This document shows positions 1 through 7,599 of a stretch of 22,528 bases of DNA, piece by piece (position 1 is the first letter of the stretch; every line of letters begins with the position of its first letter). The position numbers were made by a program, and so were the translations under genes. A model generated the notes under the pieces. That model was not told the origin of the DNA and did not search any database. It saw nothing but the letters and a program-made list of their open reading frames with translations. Origin of the DNA: Brotonthovivens sp045629925 (GTDB lineage: Bacteria > Bacillota > Clostridia > Lachnospirales > Lachnospiraceae); the NCBI GenBank assembly GCA_045629925.1, contig JAZQSD010000102.1, positions 1-22,528 on the forward strand. Reading direction: 5' to 3'.

Positions 1-1
1 T

Positions 2-976
2 GGCCATGAGCAGATTATCCGCCATCTGAAAAGTGCGGTGGCAATGAATAAGATTTCTCATGCCTATATTTTTAACGGACCGGAGCGGGCCGGAAAGATG
101 ATGCTGGCAGAAGCTTTTGCAGAGGCGTTGTTGTGTTTAGAGGGTGGAAACGAAGGCTGCCATCAGTGCCGATCCTGCAAGCAGATGCTGAACCATAATC
201 ATCCGGATATTATCTATGTGTCCCACGAAAAACCGAATACCATATCTGTTATGGATATCCGCAGCCAGATCAACGGCACCATCGATGTGAAACCATACAA
301 CGAGGAATCAAAGTATAAGATTTACATCGTGGATGAAGCTGAGAAGATGAATGAGCAGGCACAGAATGCCCTGCTTAAAACACTGGAAGAACCGCCTGGA
401 TATGCAGTGATCCTTTTGCTGACCACCAATGCAGATGGATTTCTTCAGACAATTCGTTCCAGATGTGTAACTTTAGAGCTTACCGCTGTTTCGGATGAGA
501 AGATTCATAGTCTGCTGATGCGAAAATATCAGGTGGTTGATTATAAAGCAGAAGTCTGTGTGGCTTTTGCCCAAGGGAATGTTGGGCGCGCCATTATGCT
601 GGCGGGATCTGCAGATTTTAACGAGTTAAAAGACGCTGCCATTAAGCTGGCTCGCAAGCTTTCTGAAGTAGAACTGCAGAATGTGATGGCAGAGGTAAAA
701 GAGATACAGGCTTTTGACCAGATACAGGATTTTCTGGATCTGATGATGCTTTGGTATCGAGACGTGCTGGTGGCAAAGTCCACAGGCAGTCAGGACAAGC
801 TGATCTACAAAGATCAGGCGTATGAAATTGTAAAACAGTCAGAACAGTTTTCTTATGAAGGGCTGAATCACATATTTGACATTATCGAAAATGCCCGCAA
901 GCGCATTCGTGCCAATGTGAATCAGGATATGACCTTGGAACTGTTGCTGCTGAATATAAAGAAAAATTTAAAGTAA
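2..976 (+). CDS. holB: DNA polymerase III delta' subunit (clamp loader), 5'-truncated by window edge
   Basis: Clamp-loader subunit delta' of the replicative DNA polymerase, a non-catalytic AAA+ partner of DnaX. The open frame runs from base 2 and the first visible residues (GHEQIIRHLKSAV) are the usual beginning of the family a few residues after the start, so the true start lies just upstream of the window; the GTG at 38 is internal. In the visible protein the P-loop position reads GPERAGKM (about residues 26-33), with Met where Ser/Thr is needed, as expected for a subunit that does not hydrolyse ATP. A four-cysteine zinc module follows (C45, C53, C56, C59), then LLKTLEEPP and the SRC arginine-finger motif. 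It ends 13 bases before ricT, whose AAGGA site lies in the gap. The order holB-ricT matches Bacillus. Identification is firm; only the N-terminus is missing. Confidence 0.95.
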   Translation, partial: GHEQIIRHLKSAVAMNKISHAYIFNGPERAGKMMLAEAFAEALLCLEGGNEGCHQCRSCKQMLNHNHPDIIYVSHEKPNTISVMDIRSQINGTIDVKPYNEESKYKIYIVDEAEKMNEQAQNALLKTLEEPPGYAVILLLTTNADGFLQTIRSRCVTLELTAVSDEKIHSLLMRKYQVVDYKAEVCVAFAQGNVGRAIMLAGSADFNELKDAAIKLARKLSEVELQNVMAEVKEIQAFDQIQDFLDLMMLWYRDVLVAKSTGSQDKLIYKDQAYEIVKQSEQFSYEGLNHIFDIIENARKRIRANVNQDMTLELLLLNIKKNLK

Positions 977-989
977 AGGATATAGAAGT

Positions 990-1895
990 ATGATCAAAGT
1001 AGTTGGGGTTCGTTTTAGAACCGCGGGCAAAATATATTATTTTGACCCAAAGGATATTGAATTAGCAGCTGGTGACCACGTAATCGTGGAAACAGCCAGA
1101 GGTGTGGAATACGGAACGATCATGGTTGGACCAAAGGGTGTTACAGACGATGAAGTTGTGCAGCCTTTAAAACCAGTTATTCGCAAAGCTACAGAAGAAG
1201 ATATTGCCATCGAGGCAAAAAATAGAGAAAAAGAGCGTCAGGCATACAGTGTTTGTTTGGAAAAAATCAAGAAACACGAGCTGGATATGAAGCTGGTTGA
1301 TGCAGAGTATACGTTTGACAACAATAAGCTGTTATTCTACTTTACAGCAGATGGCAGAATCGATTTCCGTGAACTTGTAAAAGATCTGGCAGCAGTATTC
1401 CGCACACGTATTGAACTTCGCCAGATTGGTGTCCGTGACGAGACAAAGATTCTTGGCGGTATCGGTATCTGCGGAAGAGAACTTTGCTGTCACACATTCC
1501 TGTCTGAATTTGCGCCAGTTTCTATCAAGATGGCAAAAGAACAGAATCTTTCTTTGAACCCTACAAAGATTTCTGGTGTTTGTGGAAGATTGATGTGCTG
1601 TCTGAAAAACGAAGAGGAGACTTATGAGTATCTGAACAGCAGATTGCCAGGCGTAGGAGACAGGGTAACTGCAAAAGACGGGCTCAGAGGAGAAGTGCAG
1701 AGTGTAAATGTGCTTCGACAGCTGGTGAAAGTAATCGTGGAAGTTGGCGATGAAAAAGAAATTCGTGAATATGCAGCGGAAGATCTTCGTTTTAAACCAC
1801 GCAGAAGAAAAGAACAGAAGCTTAGCAAGGAAGAGCTGAAAGAACTTGCAGCGTTAGAAGATAAAGGACAGGGATCCAAGTTAAATGATGATTAA
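990..1895 (+). CDS. ricT: RicT/YaaT, PSP1-domain regulatory Fe-S protein
   Basis: 301-residue homologue of Bacillus subtilis YaaT (RicT). There it forms the Y-complex with RicA and RicF, binds [4Fe-4S] clusters and promotes RNase Y-dependent mRNA processing as well as sporulation, competence and biofilm development. The PSP1 core is visible at about residues 60-150. It is followed by two cysteine clusters, GICGRELCCHTF (C161, C166, C167) and GVCGRLMCCL (C198, C203, C204), which are the family's cluster ligands. A basic, Lys/Glu-rich tail (about 265-301) is probably disordered. It lies in the middle of the holB operon and its last 11 bases overlap the next gene. The yabA gene that follows yaaT in Bacillus is absent. 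The family call is strong; the Y-complex role is transferred from Bacillus. Confidence 0.92.
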   Translation: MIKVVGVRFRTAGKIYYFDPKDIELAAGDHVIVETARGVEYGTIMVGPKGVTDDEVVQPLKPVIRKATEEDIAIEAKNREKERQAYSVCLEKIKKHELDMKLVDAEYTFDNNKLLFYFTADGRIDFRELVKDLAAVFRTRIELRQIGVRDETKILGGIGICGRELCCHTFLSEFAPVSIKMAKEQNLSLNPTKISGVCGRLMCCLKNEEETYEYLNSRLPGVGDRVTAKDGLRGEVQSVNVLRQLVKVIVEVGDEKEIREYAAEDLRFKPRRRKEQKLSKEELKELAALEDKGQGSKLNDD

Positions 1896-2631
1896 AGAGT
1901 CGTATTTAAAGGCTGGCGAACGTTTGGATGAGTTGCAGCGCAATGGATATCACATCATTCAGAATCCGGAAAAGTTCTGTTTTGGCATGGATGCTGTGCT
2001 GCTGTCTGGATTTGCCAAAGTAAAGCCAAGAGAGAAAGCCATTGACCTTGGCACAGGCACAGGGATCATACCGATCCTGTTAGAAGCCAAGACACAGGGA
2101 GAACATTTTACCGGTCTGGAGATACAGCCGGAAAGTGCCGACATGGCTCGCAGAAGTGTGTTGCTAAATGGATTGGAAAATAAGATCGATATTGTGGAAG
2201 GCGATATCAAAACGGCATCTTCCCAATTCGGAGCGGCTACTTTTGAGGTGGTTACATCCAATCCTCCATATATGACAGCCCAGCATGGTCTTGTAAATGA
2301 AGGGCAGGCAAAACAGATTGCCCGCCATGAGGTGCTCTGTTCATTGGAAGATGTGATCAGAGAGAGCGCCAGACTATTAAAACCAGGTGGACGATTATAC
2401 ATGGTTCATCGACCATTCCGATTGGCGGAGATCATTTCGCTGATGGTACAGTATAGGGTAGAACCAAAAAGAATGCAGCTGGTGCATCCGTTTGCTGATA
2501 AAGAGCCAAATATGGTTCTTATCGAAGGCCTTCGAGGCGGAAAACCTCGGATGACGGTGGAGAAACCATTGATCGTCTACAAAGAACCTGGAAAATATAC
2601 GGACGAAATCTATGATATCTATGGATATTAA
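1885..2631 (+). CDS. tRNA1(Val) (adenine(37)-N6)-methyltransferase family (YabB/TrmN6)
   Basis: SAM-dependent N6-adenine methyltransferase of the TrmN6/YabB group, 248 residues. Visible motifs are the SAM-binding glycine loop DLGTGTGIIPI (residues 54-64), an acidic GLEIQPE ribose-binding strand (77-83) and the catalytic NPPY tetrad (126-129), diagnostic of amino-methylation of adenine. The characteristic N-terminal FCFGMDAVLLSGF (about 31-43) is also present. Characterised members modify A37 of tRNA1(Val); the target here is inferred. The start overlaps the end of ricT by 11 bases, consistent with translational coupling. ATG codons at 1885 and 1888 are both possible because no perfect Shine-Dalgarno separates them. 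The gene sits in the yabB slot of the Bacillus holB-yaaT-yabA-yabB-rsmI order. Confidence 0.85.
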   Translation: MMIKESYLKAGERLDELQRNGYHIIQNPEKFCFGMDAVLLSGFAKVKPREKAIDLGTGTGIIPILLEAKTQGEHFTGLEIQPESADMARRSVLLNGLENKIDIVEGDIKTASSQFGAATFEVVTSNPPYMTAQHGLVNEGQAKQIARHEVLCSLEDVIRESARLLKPGGRLYMVHRPFRLAEIISLMVQYRVEPKRMQLVHPFADKEPNMVLIEGLRGGKPRMTVEKPLIVYKEPGKYTDEIYDIYGY

Positions 2632-2642
2632 GAGGGGAATCT

Positions 2643-3491
2643 ATGGCTGGAAAATTATATTTATGCGCCACACCGATTGGGAATCTGGAAGACATTACCC
2701 TTCGTGTGTTAAGGACATTAGAAGAAGTAGATTTGATTGCGGCAGAGGATACTAGAAATTCCATCCACCTGCTGAATCATTTTGATATAAAGACTCCATT
2801 GACCAGTTATCATGAGTATAACAAGGTGGATAAGGCATATCAGCTTGTGGAAAAGATGCGCCTTGGTGCAAACATCGCGTTGATAACAGACGCCGGAACA
2901 CCGGGCATATCTGATCCGGGGGAAGAGCTGGTAAAGATCTGTTATGAACAGGGAATAGAAGTTACTTCGTTGCCTGGTCCCGCTGCTTGTATCACTGCCC
3001 TCACACTGTCTGGGCTTTCTACAAGACGATTTTCCTTTGAGGCATTTTTGCCAAAAGAAAAAAAGGAGCGTCGCCGGATCATAGAAGAGTTGAAAAAAGA
3101 TACAAGAACCTTGATCATATACGAAGCGCCGCACCATTTGATCGGAACGTTGACAGAGTTAAAAGAAGCTTTGGGCGACAGATCCATTACGGTGTGTAGA
3201 GAATTGACGAAAAAGTTCGAGACAGCTTTCCGCACTACCTTTTCAGAAGCGATTGGGTACTATGAGGCAGAAGGTGTTCGTGGAGAATGCGTGATCATCA
3301 TTGAAGGAAAGAATGTACAGGAACTGGAAGAAGAGAAACAGCAGTCCTGGGAAGCAATGTCTTTGCCTGATCACATGGATCACTATATGAATCAGGGCAT
3401 GAGTCAGAAAGATGCCATGAAAGCAGTGGCAAAGGACAGAGGTGTTGGCAAAAGAGATATTTATCAACAGCTTTTAGAATTAGAAGAATAA
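2643..3491 (+). CDS. rsmI: 16S rRNA (cytidine(1402)-2'-O)-methyltransferase
   Basis: RsmI 2'-O-methylates C1402 of 16S rRNA in the decoding centre, using SAM bound in a tetrapyrrole-methylase fold. Family signatures are clear along the 282 residues: LYLCATPIGNLEDITLR at the N-terminus, AEDTRNS (34-40), ITDAGTPGISDPGEELV (81-97) and LPGPAA (110-115). A small C-terminal domain ends in the helix-rich KRDIYQQLLELEE. Length is normal for the family. An AGAGGGGAA site precedes the ATG, 11 bases after the previous gene. It is the last gene of the holB operon and is followed directly by a strong hairpin terminator. Confidence 0.95.
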   Translation: MAGKLYLCATPIGNLEDITLRVLRTLEEVDLIAAEDTRNSIHLLNHFDIKTPLTSYHEYNKVDKAYQLVEKMRLGANIALITDAGTPGISDPGEELVKICYEQGIEVTSLPGPAACITALTLSGLSTRRFSFEAFLPKEKKERRRIIEELKKDTRTLIIYEAPHHLIGTLTELKEALGDRSITVCRELTKKFETAFRTTFSEAIGYYEAEGVRGECVIIIEGKNVQELEEEKQQSWEAMSLPDHMDHYMNQGMSQKDAMKAVAKDRGVGKRDIYQQLLELEE

Positions 3492-3495
3492 AAAT

Positions 3496-3528
3496 GGGAT
3501 GTGTCCTCTGACACATCCCTAATTTTTT
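3496..3528. terminator. Bidirectional intrinsic terminator between rsmI and the MarR gene
   Basis: A perfect 10-bp stem, GGGATGTGTC (3496-3505) and GACACATCCC (3510-3519), with a 4-base CTCT loop, followed by a T-run at 3523-3528. On the minus strand the same stem is followed by ATTTTTATT, so it can also end the convergent repressor transcript. Confidence 0.9.
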
Positions 3529-3545
3529 GCTACAAGGAAATCCTT

Positions 3546-3989
3546 TTATCTGTTAGGATAATTTCTGAAAAATCCAACCAGGTTAGAAAGGGCTTGAACC
3601 AAAATCTCAGTTTGATCTGGACTCATGTCTTTGATCACAGCCTGGATCATCTCCTCGTGGAATTGTTTGTGATGGTTGAAGGCAAGATATCCCTTGTCCG
3701 TAAGGGAAACCAAAACCACGCGGCGGTCCTTTTCACTGCGGACACGTTCAACGTAACCTTTTTTAACCAGGTTGTTGATGGCGATGGTAAGAGTGCCTAC
3801 TGTTACAGCCAAATCTTTGGCAACAGATGACATATTACGTCCGCCGTTAACGCCAATAGCCTCAATAACGTGCATGTCGTTGTTTGTTATATCTTTAAAG
3901 TTCTCTGTAATGATAGCTTTTTCTTCAATATCCATAATATCTCGGAATAATTTTACTAAAACTTCATTGATTGTATCGTATGGGTTCAC
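3546..3989 (-). CDS. MarR-family transcriptional repressor, FabT-like
   Basis: 147-residue winged-helix regulator. Start chosen at the GTG at 3989: GGAGG lies 6 bases upstream and the promoter -10 box at 4034-4039 rules out the longer frame beginning at 4031. The region FKDITNNDMHVIEAIG (31-46), the recognition-helix stretch TVGTLTIAINNLVKKGYV (63-80) and the wing RSEKDRRVVLVSLTDKG (84-100) resemble, from memory, streptococcal FabT, the acyl-ACP-dependent repressor of fatty-acid synthesis. An inverted repeat TTTTG-N5-CAAAA in its leader (4009-4023) partly matches the FabT box, suggesting autoregulation. No fatty-acid genes are adjacent here; in many Firmicutes this regulator heads the fab cluster. 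The MarR family is certain; FabT function is inference and another lipid- or stress-responsive MarR remains possible. Confidence 0.85.
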   Translation of the reverse strand: MNPYDTINEVLVKLFRDIMDIEEKAIITENFKDITNNDMHVIEAIGVNGGRNMSSVAKDLAVTVGTLTIAINNLVKKGYVERVRSEKDRRVVLVSLTDKGYLAFNHHKQFHEEMIQAVIKDMSPDQTEILVQALSNLVGFFRNYPNR

Positions 3990-4008
3990 TGTTTTCCTCC
4001 GATAAATG

Positions 4009-4023
4009 TTTTGAAATACAAAA
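4009..4023. promoter_or_regulatory. Inverted repeat in MarR leader, candidate FabT-type operator
   Basis: Perfect inverted repeat TTTTG-AAATA-CAAAA between the -10 box and the ribosome-binding site of the MarR gene, at about +4 to +18 of the predicted transcript. The core TTTGAAATACAAA agrees with the FabT-box core TTTGATTATCAAA (recalled from streptococci) at 9 of 13 positions. Its placement suits autorepression. Confidence 0.5.
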
Positions 4024-4033
4024 TACTGCATAT

Positions 4034-4062
4034 AGTATACCCTATTTTAGCCGCCGGAACAA
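4034..4062 (-). promoter_or_regulatory. Promoter of the MarR gene
   Basis: On the minus strand, -35 TTGTTC (4057-4062), a 17-base spacer and -10 TATACT (4034-4039). Transcription would start near 4027, giving a leader of about 38 bases before the GTG start. Confidence 0.65.
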
Positions 4063-4073
4063 GTTGCAAGGGA

Positions 4074-4102
4074 TTGAGTTTGAAAAAAATTAGGTGTATA
4101 CT
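4074..4102 (+). promoter_or_regulatory. Promoter of cysK
   Basis: -35 TTGAGT (4074-4079), 17-base spacer, -10 TATACT (4097-4102). The -10 hexamer is identical to that of the divergent MarR promoter. The predicted leader is about 55 bases. No T-box or riboswitch-like structure is evident in it. Confidence 0.65.
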
Positions 4103-4163
4103 GATGCCATGGTTTTCGGTGAGAGGAAAACACATCCTTGGTTGAGAAAAGGAGAGTAAAAAG

Positions 4164-5099
4164 GTGATTTACAACAATGTGTTAGAAGCGATCGGACATA
4201 CACCGATCGTAAGACTTAACAGAATGAGCAACCCTGAAGATGCAGAGGTTTATGTGAAGTTTGAAGGGTTGAATGTAGGTGGTTCTATCAAGACAAGAAC
4301 TGCTTATAACATGATTGAAGAAGCAGAGAAGAAAGGTTTGATCCATCCGGACACAACAACGATTGTGGAACCTACAAGTGGAAATCAGGGAATCGGGTTA
4401 GCGCTGGTGGGAGCCGTTAAAGGTTATAAGACAGTGATTATCATGCCAGACTCTGTAAGTGAAGAGAGAAGGAAGCTGGTAAAACATTACGGAGCAGAAG
4501 TGATCCTTGTCCATGATGCAGGAAATATTGGTGATTGTATCGAAGAGTGTCTTCAGACAGCGTTGAGAATGGAACGGGAAGATCCAAATGTTTACGTTCC
4601 ACAGCAGTTTGAGAACGAGGCTAATCCAATGGTTCACCGCTATCATACGGGATTAGAAATCCTTGAACAGGTAGGCGGCAAAATCGACGGTTTCTGTTCA
4701 GGAATTGGAACGGGTGGAACGATTACAGGTATTGGTGAAGTATTGAAACGTCAGTATCCAGACATGGAGATCTGGGCGGTAGAGCCAGAGAACGCTGCTA
4801 TTCTTGCGGGAGGCAATATTGGAACACATCTTCAGATGGGAATCGGTGACGGGTTGATTCCAGCAATCTTGAATCAGCAGATATATGATGATATATATAT
4901 CGTATCTGACGAAGAAGCAATCCAGACAGCAAAAGACCTTGCCAGAAAAGAAGGTATTCTGTGCGGTATCTCCAGCGGTACGAACGTAGCGGCGGCACTG
5001 AAACTGGCGAAGAAACTGGGCAAAGGAAAAACAGTAGTAACCGTTCTTCCGGACACAGCCGAGAGATATTTTTCTACGCCTTTGTTTGAAAACGAATAA
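4164..5099 (+). CDS. cysK: Cysteine synthase (O-acetylserine sulfhydrylase family), variant substrate loop
   Basis: PLP-dependent beta-replacement enzyme, 311 residues, which in the usual family member makes cysteine from O-acetylserine and sulfide. GTG start with AAAGGAGA upstream. Visible are the PLP lysine in VGGSIKTRTA (K43), the substrate loop PTSGNQG (70-76), the phosphate-binding GTGGT (182-186), the pyridine-nitrogen serine in ISSGTN (S271) and the C-terminal LPDTAERYFSTPLF. Two positions depart from textbook CysK: Gln75 replaces the Thr of TSGNT, and Thr44 follows the PLP lysine where Asp is usual (KDR). These suggest a distinct subfamily, perhaps with a different acceptor or donor such as O-phosphoserine, but the sequence alone does not settle it. 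The gene has its own promoter and terminator and is divergent from the MarR regulator, which could bind between them. Confidence 0.88.
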   Translation: MIYNNVLEAIGHTPIVRLNRMSNPEDAEVYVKFEGLNVGGSIKTRTAYNMIEEAEKKGLIHPDTTTIVEPTSGNQGIGLALVGAVKGYKTVIIMPDSVSEERRKLVKHYGAEVILVHDAGNIGDCIEECLQTALRMEREDPNVYVPQQFENEANPMVHRYHTGLEILEQVGGKIDGFCSGIGTGGTITGIGEVLKRQYPDMEIWAVEPENAAILAGGNIGTHLQMGIGDGLIPAILNQQIYDDIYIVSDEEAIQTAKDLARKEGILCGISSGTNVAAALKLAKKLGKGKTVVTVLPDTAERYFSTPLFENE

Positions 5100-5111
5100 A
5101 ATAACAAAAAT

Positions 5112-5158
5112 AACAGGCCACTTGTGGAAATGTGATTTCTACATGTGGCCTGTTTTTA
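5112..5158. terminator. Bidirectional terminator between cysK and the LtaS-like gene
   Basis: Outer 10-bp stem AACAGGCCAC (5112-5121) / GTGGCCTGTT (5145-5154), with an imperfect inner helix formed by TGTGGAAAT and ATTTCTACA, then TTTT. Minus-strand reading gives TGTTATTTTTGTT after the stem, so it serves both convergent genes. Confidence 0.85.
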
Positions 5159-5172
5159 ATATGTCGATTTGA

Positions 5173-7425
5173 TTATTCTGCAAAATAGTCTTTATAAGGA
5201 GACAGCACGTTATCCTTGGAAATAGCGTTCATTTCTTCTTCGTATCCGTTTAGATAGAAAAGAGAATTCTGCTTGTTGGTGTGGTCGAACAGGTTGTTGT
5301 ACTGAATGCGCTCGTACACATTTAATAAATCATCATGTTCAGATTCTTCCCCTAAAGAATAGTAATTGTTTTCGCTGTCGACATGACCAACCGTATTTAT
5401 AACTGGAAGTTCCTGATACAATGCGGCCAGGAATTTGTTGTAGTCGGTAAGCTCCAGACCAGCGGTCTGTAAAAGCAGAGTGGACAAGTAGTTGGCACTC
5501 ATTTTTTCTACGTCAGCTTCTGGGATGTCATAGTTTGCCCAGATGACAAAAGGTGTCATGTAGCGAAGCTGTTCCTGTTCTTTGGAAAGATTATCCAAAG
5601 TTGTTCCCAACAATTCTTCGTAGAAATCATTTTCAATAGAAGGAAGATGATCCCCAAACATACAGATGATTGTTGGTTCGTCCACGTTTTTGAAATATTC
5701 CACCAGCTCCTGGAAAGCTCTGTCGGATTCGTTTATCAGAGACAGGTAGCGATTTGCCATCGGATAACTGCCGTCCATATTGGTTTCATGAACCGTTTGC
5801 GGGAAGTTTCGATAGGAAACTGCGTATCCGCTGTGATTCTGCATTGTTACATTGAAAACGAAAAATGGTTTGGAGGTATCCCTTTCTTCAAACATTTCTT
5901 CTACCATCTTGTAATCGTAAGAGTCACCTACGAATCTGCGGACAAGAATGTTTTTGTCAGGATAAGATTCCTGCAGACGGATGTTATAGGTTTCCGCATT
6001 GTTGGTTTCAATGTATTCATTTAAGATATCGCTGTCGATGAAATCTTCAATGGCAGTGTAAGATTCAAAGCCCATCAGATTGTACACGGATGGTCGATTC
6101 CATCCGTCTTTGTAATATGGATGGTATGCATGTGCAGAGTAGCCCATGCTTTTTAAAGTGGATACAAGGGTAGCCTGAGTATCCTTAATATATGCTTCAT
6201 AGGCATTACTTCCACTTGGAAGATGTGATACCGTGTTTCCACTTAAAAATTCAAACTCAGAATTACTGGTTCCCGCGCCGTATACAGGGATGAAAAGATT
6301 CCCTTTGATGGTGTTTTCTGTAAGGTTATCCAAAAACGGGAACAGCTCCTCGTTTGTTTGCAATTCCCCGAAATTTCTAGGGTCTGAAAGAGATTCATTC
6401 ATAATGCAGATCAGATGTGGCATTGTGCCATCTGCATTAGGTACATAGTCATTTTCTCCGGTGAGGATGTTGATGGAAGTGTTGCCCTCTATGCTTGTGC
6501 CAGCTTCTTCTAAATATTGGGAAATAAGAGCTTCCGTGTTTTTGGCACTGTAACTGTCTGGTTTTGATACGTGCATATATCTGCCGTTTAAGCAGAAGTT
6601 AAAGAAAGAACCAGTGTTTTTGTAACCTCTTGCCTGATTGAAAAAGTCTGGTCTGTATCCTAAGTTGTTAACGTAATCTGTGCAGAAGAATGTGAGCAGG
6701 AATACGGCAACCAATCCGCCAGAAAGAATCTTTGTGAGCACTTTAAATTTGGTTTTGGTAGGCATTACATTGCGGCAATGCTTGTTGACAAGATAGATCA
6801 TGAAGAACAGAATGCATCCCATGATCAGCTGCCAAGACAATTCATAAACGAAACCATCCGCCACACCAAGTCCTGTTCCAAAACTTAACACATCCAGCGG
6901 GATGAAAGGTGATCCTCTGAAAAGCTGGATGAAATAGTTGAGAAGACTCCATACCAAGAGGGAAATGTTAACAATCAGCACAACCCCGTGGAATCTGCCC
7001 ACAAGAAAATAAAAGAACAGATAAAGGGTCAGGATCACGGCGTAGTTTAAGAAAAACGTTGTGATATAAAATTCATAGATAAACTTTCCATTAAAAGCTT
7101 CTACCATCTGAAGTGTAGCCACAGGCAGTAAAAAGAATAGGATCGTATTGGCAATTGCTTTGTACTTGCTGCCAACAGAAGTTTTTACTGCGATCAAAAG
7201 CCCGCAGGCTGGGGCACAGATCAGGGAGATTACAAAAAGGGCTGTGCCATAGGTAAGGTCCAGATCCGGATTTAAATAGAGATCTCTGTTTGCGAAAACA
7301 AAGATCAGCATAAATGCTGTAACGGCTGCGCCAAGAAATTTTCCAAGTTTTCCTGCCCAGGAAAAATGGATGTTTTCTTTTATCTCTGTATAAATTTTTT
7401 TAATAATCGAAACTAGTTTTTTCAT
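5173..7425 (-). CDS. LTA synthase (LtaS)-type sulfatase-fold phosphoglycerol transferase
   Basis: 750-residue membrane enzyme with an extracellular sulfatase fold; characterised relatives polymerise glycerol phosphate from phosphatidylglycerol onto a glycolipid. About seven hydrophobic helices precede the catalytic domain (near 30-46, 60-80, 90-110, 118-141, 147-168, 197-214, 231-249), against five in Staphylococcus LtaS. Active-site equivalents are readable: metal ligand Glu344 in MNESLSD, nucleophile Thr386 in GAGTSNSEFEF, Trp442/Arg444 in GWNRP, His531 in MQNHSGY and Asp592-His593 in FGDHLPS. About 80 acidic and polar residues follow the sulfatase domain. The ATG has GGTGGAGAG upstream. 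It is a single-gene transcript with a good promoter. The exact product (type I LTA or another phosphoglycerol decoration) cannot be told from the sequence. Confidence 0.9.
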   Translation of the reverse strand: MKKLVSIIKKIYTEIKENIHFSWAGKLGKFLGAAVTAFMLIFVFANRDLYLNPDLDLTYGTALFVISLICAPACGLLIAVKTSVGSKYKAIANTILFFLLPVATLQMVEAFNGKFIYEFYITTFFLNYAVILTLYLFFYFLVGRFHGVVLIVNISLLVWSLLNYFIQLFRGSPFIPLDVLSFGTGLGVADGFVYELSWQLIMGCILFFMIYLVNKHCRNVMPTKTKFKVLTKILSGGLVAVFLLTFFCTDYVNNLGYRPDFFNQARGYKNTGSFFNFCLNGRYMHVSKPDSYSAKNTEALISQYLEEAGTSIEGNTSINILTGENDYVPNADGTMPHLICIMNESLSDPRNFGELQTNEELFPFLDNLTENTIKGNLFIPVYGAGTSNSEFEFLSGNTVSHLPSGSNAYEAYIKDTQATLVSTLKSMGYSAHAYHPYYKDGWNRPSVYNLMGFESYTAIEDFIDSDILNEYIETNNAETYNIRLQESYPDKNILVRRFVGDSYDYKMVEEMFEERDTSKPFFVFNVTMQNHSGYAVSYRNFPQTVHETNMDGSYPMANRYLSLINESDRAFQELVEYFKNVDEPTIICMFGDHLPSIENDFYEELLGTTLDNLSKEQEQLRYMTPFVIWANYDIPEADVEKMSANYLSTLLLQTAGLELTDYNKFLAALYQELPVINTVGHVDSENNYYSLGEESEHDDLLNVYERIQYNNLFDHTNKQNSLFYLNGYEEEMNAISKDNVLSPYKDYFAE

Positions 7426-7448
7426 AAATATATACTCTCCACCCGTTC

Positions 7449-7477
7449 ATTAAACGGCTAAAAAATCAGGTTGTCAA
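7449..7477 (-). promoter_or_regulatory. Promoter of the LtaS-like gene
   Basis: Minus strand: consensus -35 TTGACA (7472-7477), 17-base spacer, -10 TTTAAT (7449-7454). Start near 7442 leaves a leader of about 17 bases holding the ribosome-binding site. Confidence 0.7.
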
Positions 7478-7500
7478 GAATGCTAACATATAATTATGAA
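7471..7500 (+). promoter_or_regulatory. Possible divergent promoter for the sirtuin gene
   Basis: Plus strand: TTGTCA (7471-7476) with an 18-base spacer to TATGAA (7495-7500); a perfect TATAAT also lies at 7489-7494 but lacks a good -35. It overlaps the -35 of the opposite promoter. The leader would be about 95 bases. Weak call. Confidence 0.4.
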
Positions 7501-7599
7501 AAAAGAGTGTTTTTTCAGAAAATATTAAGAAAATGCAATTTGTAGGTTTTGCCAAAGCCCATGAAATGTGGTATTTTGATTGAAAGAGGAGGGATGCAG

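Noticed and set aside
4892..4903. GATATATATATC simple repeat/palindrome
   Set aside because: It lies inside cysK and is explained by codons for Asp-Ile-Tyr-Ile in a conserved stretch.
7442..7456. Small inverted repeat CCGTT-N5-AACGG near the LtaS-like gene
   Set aside because: Only a 5-bp stem and it overlaps the promoter -10; likely chance.
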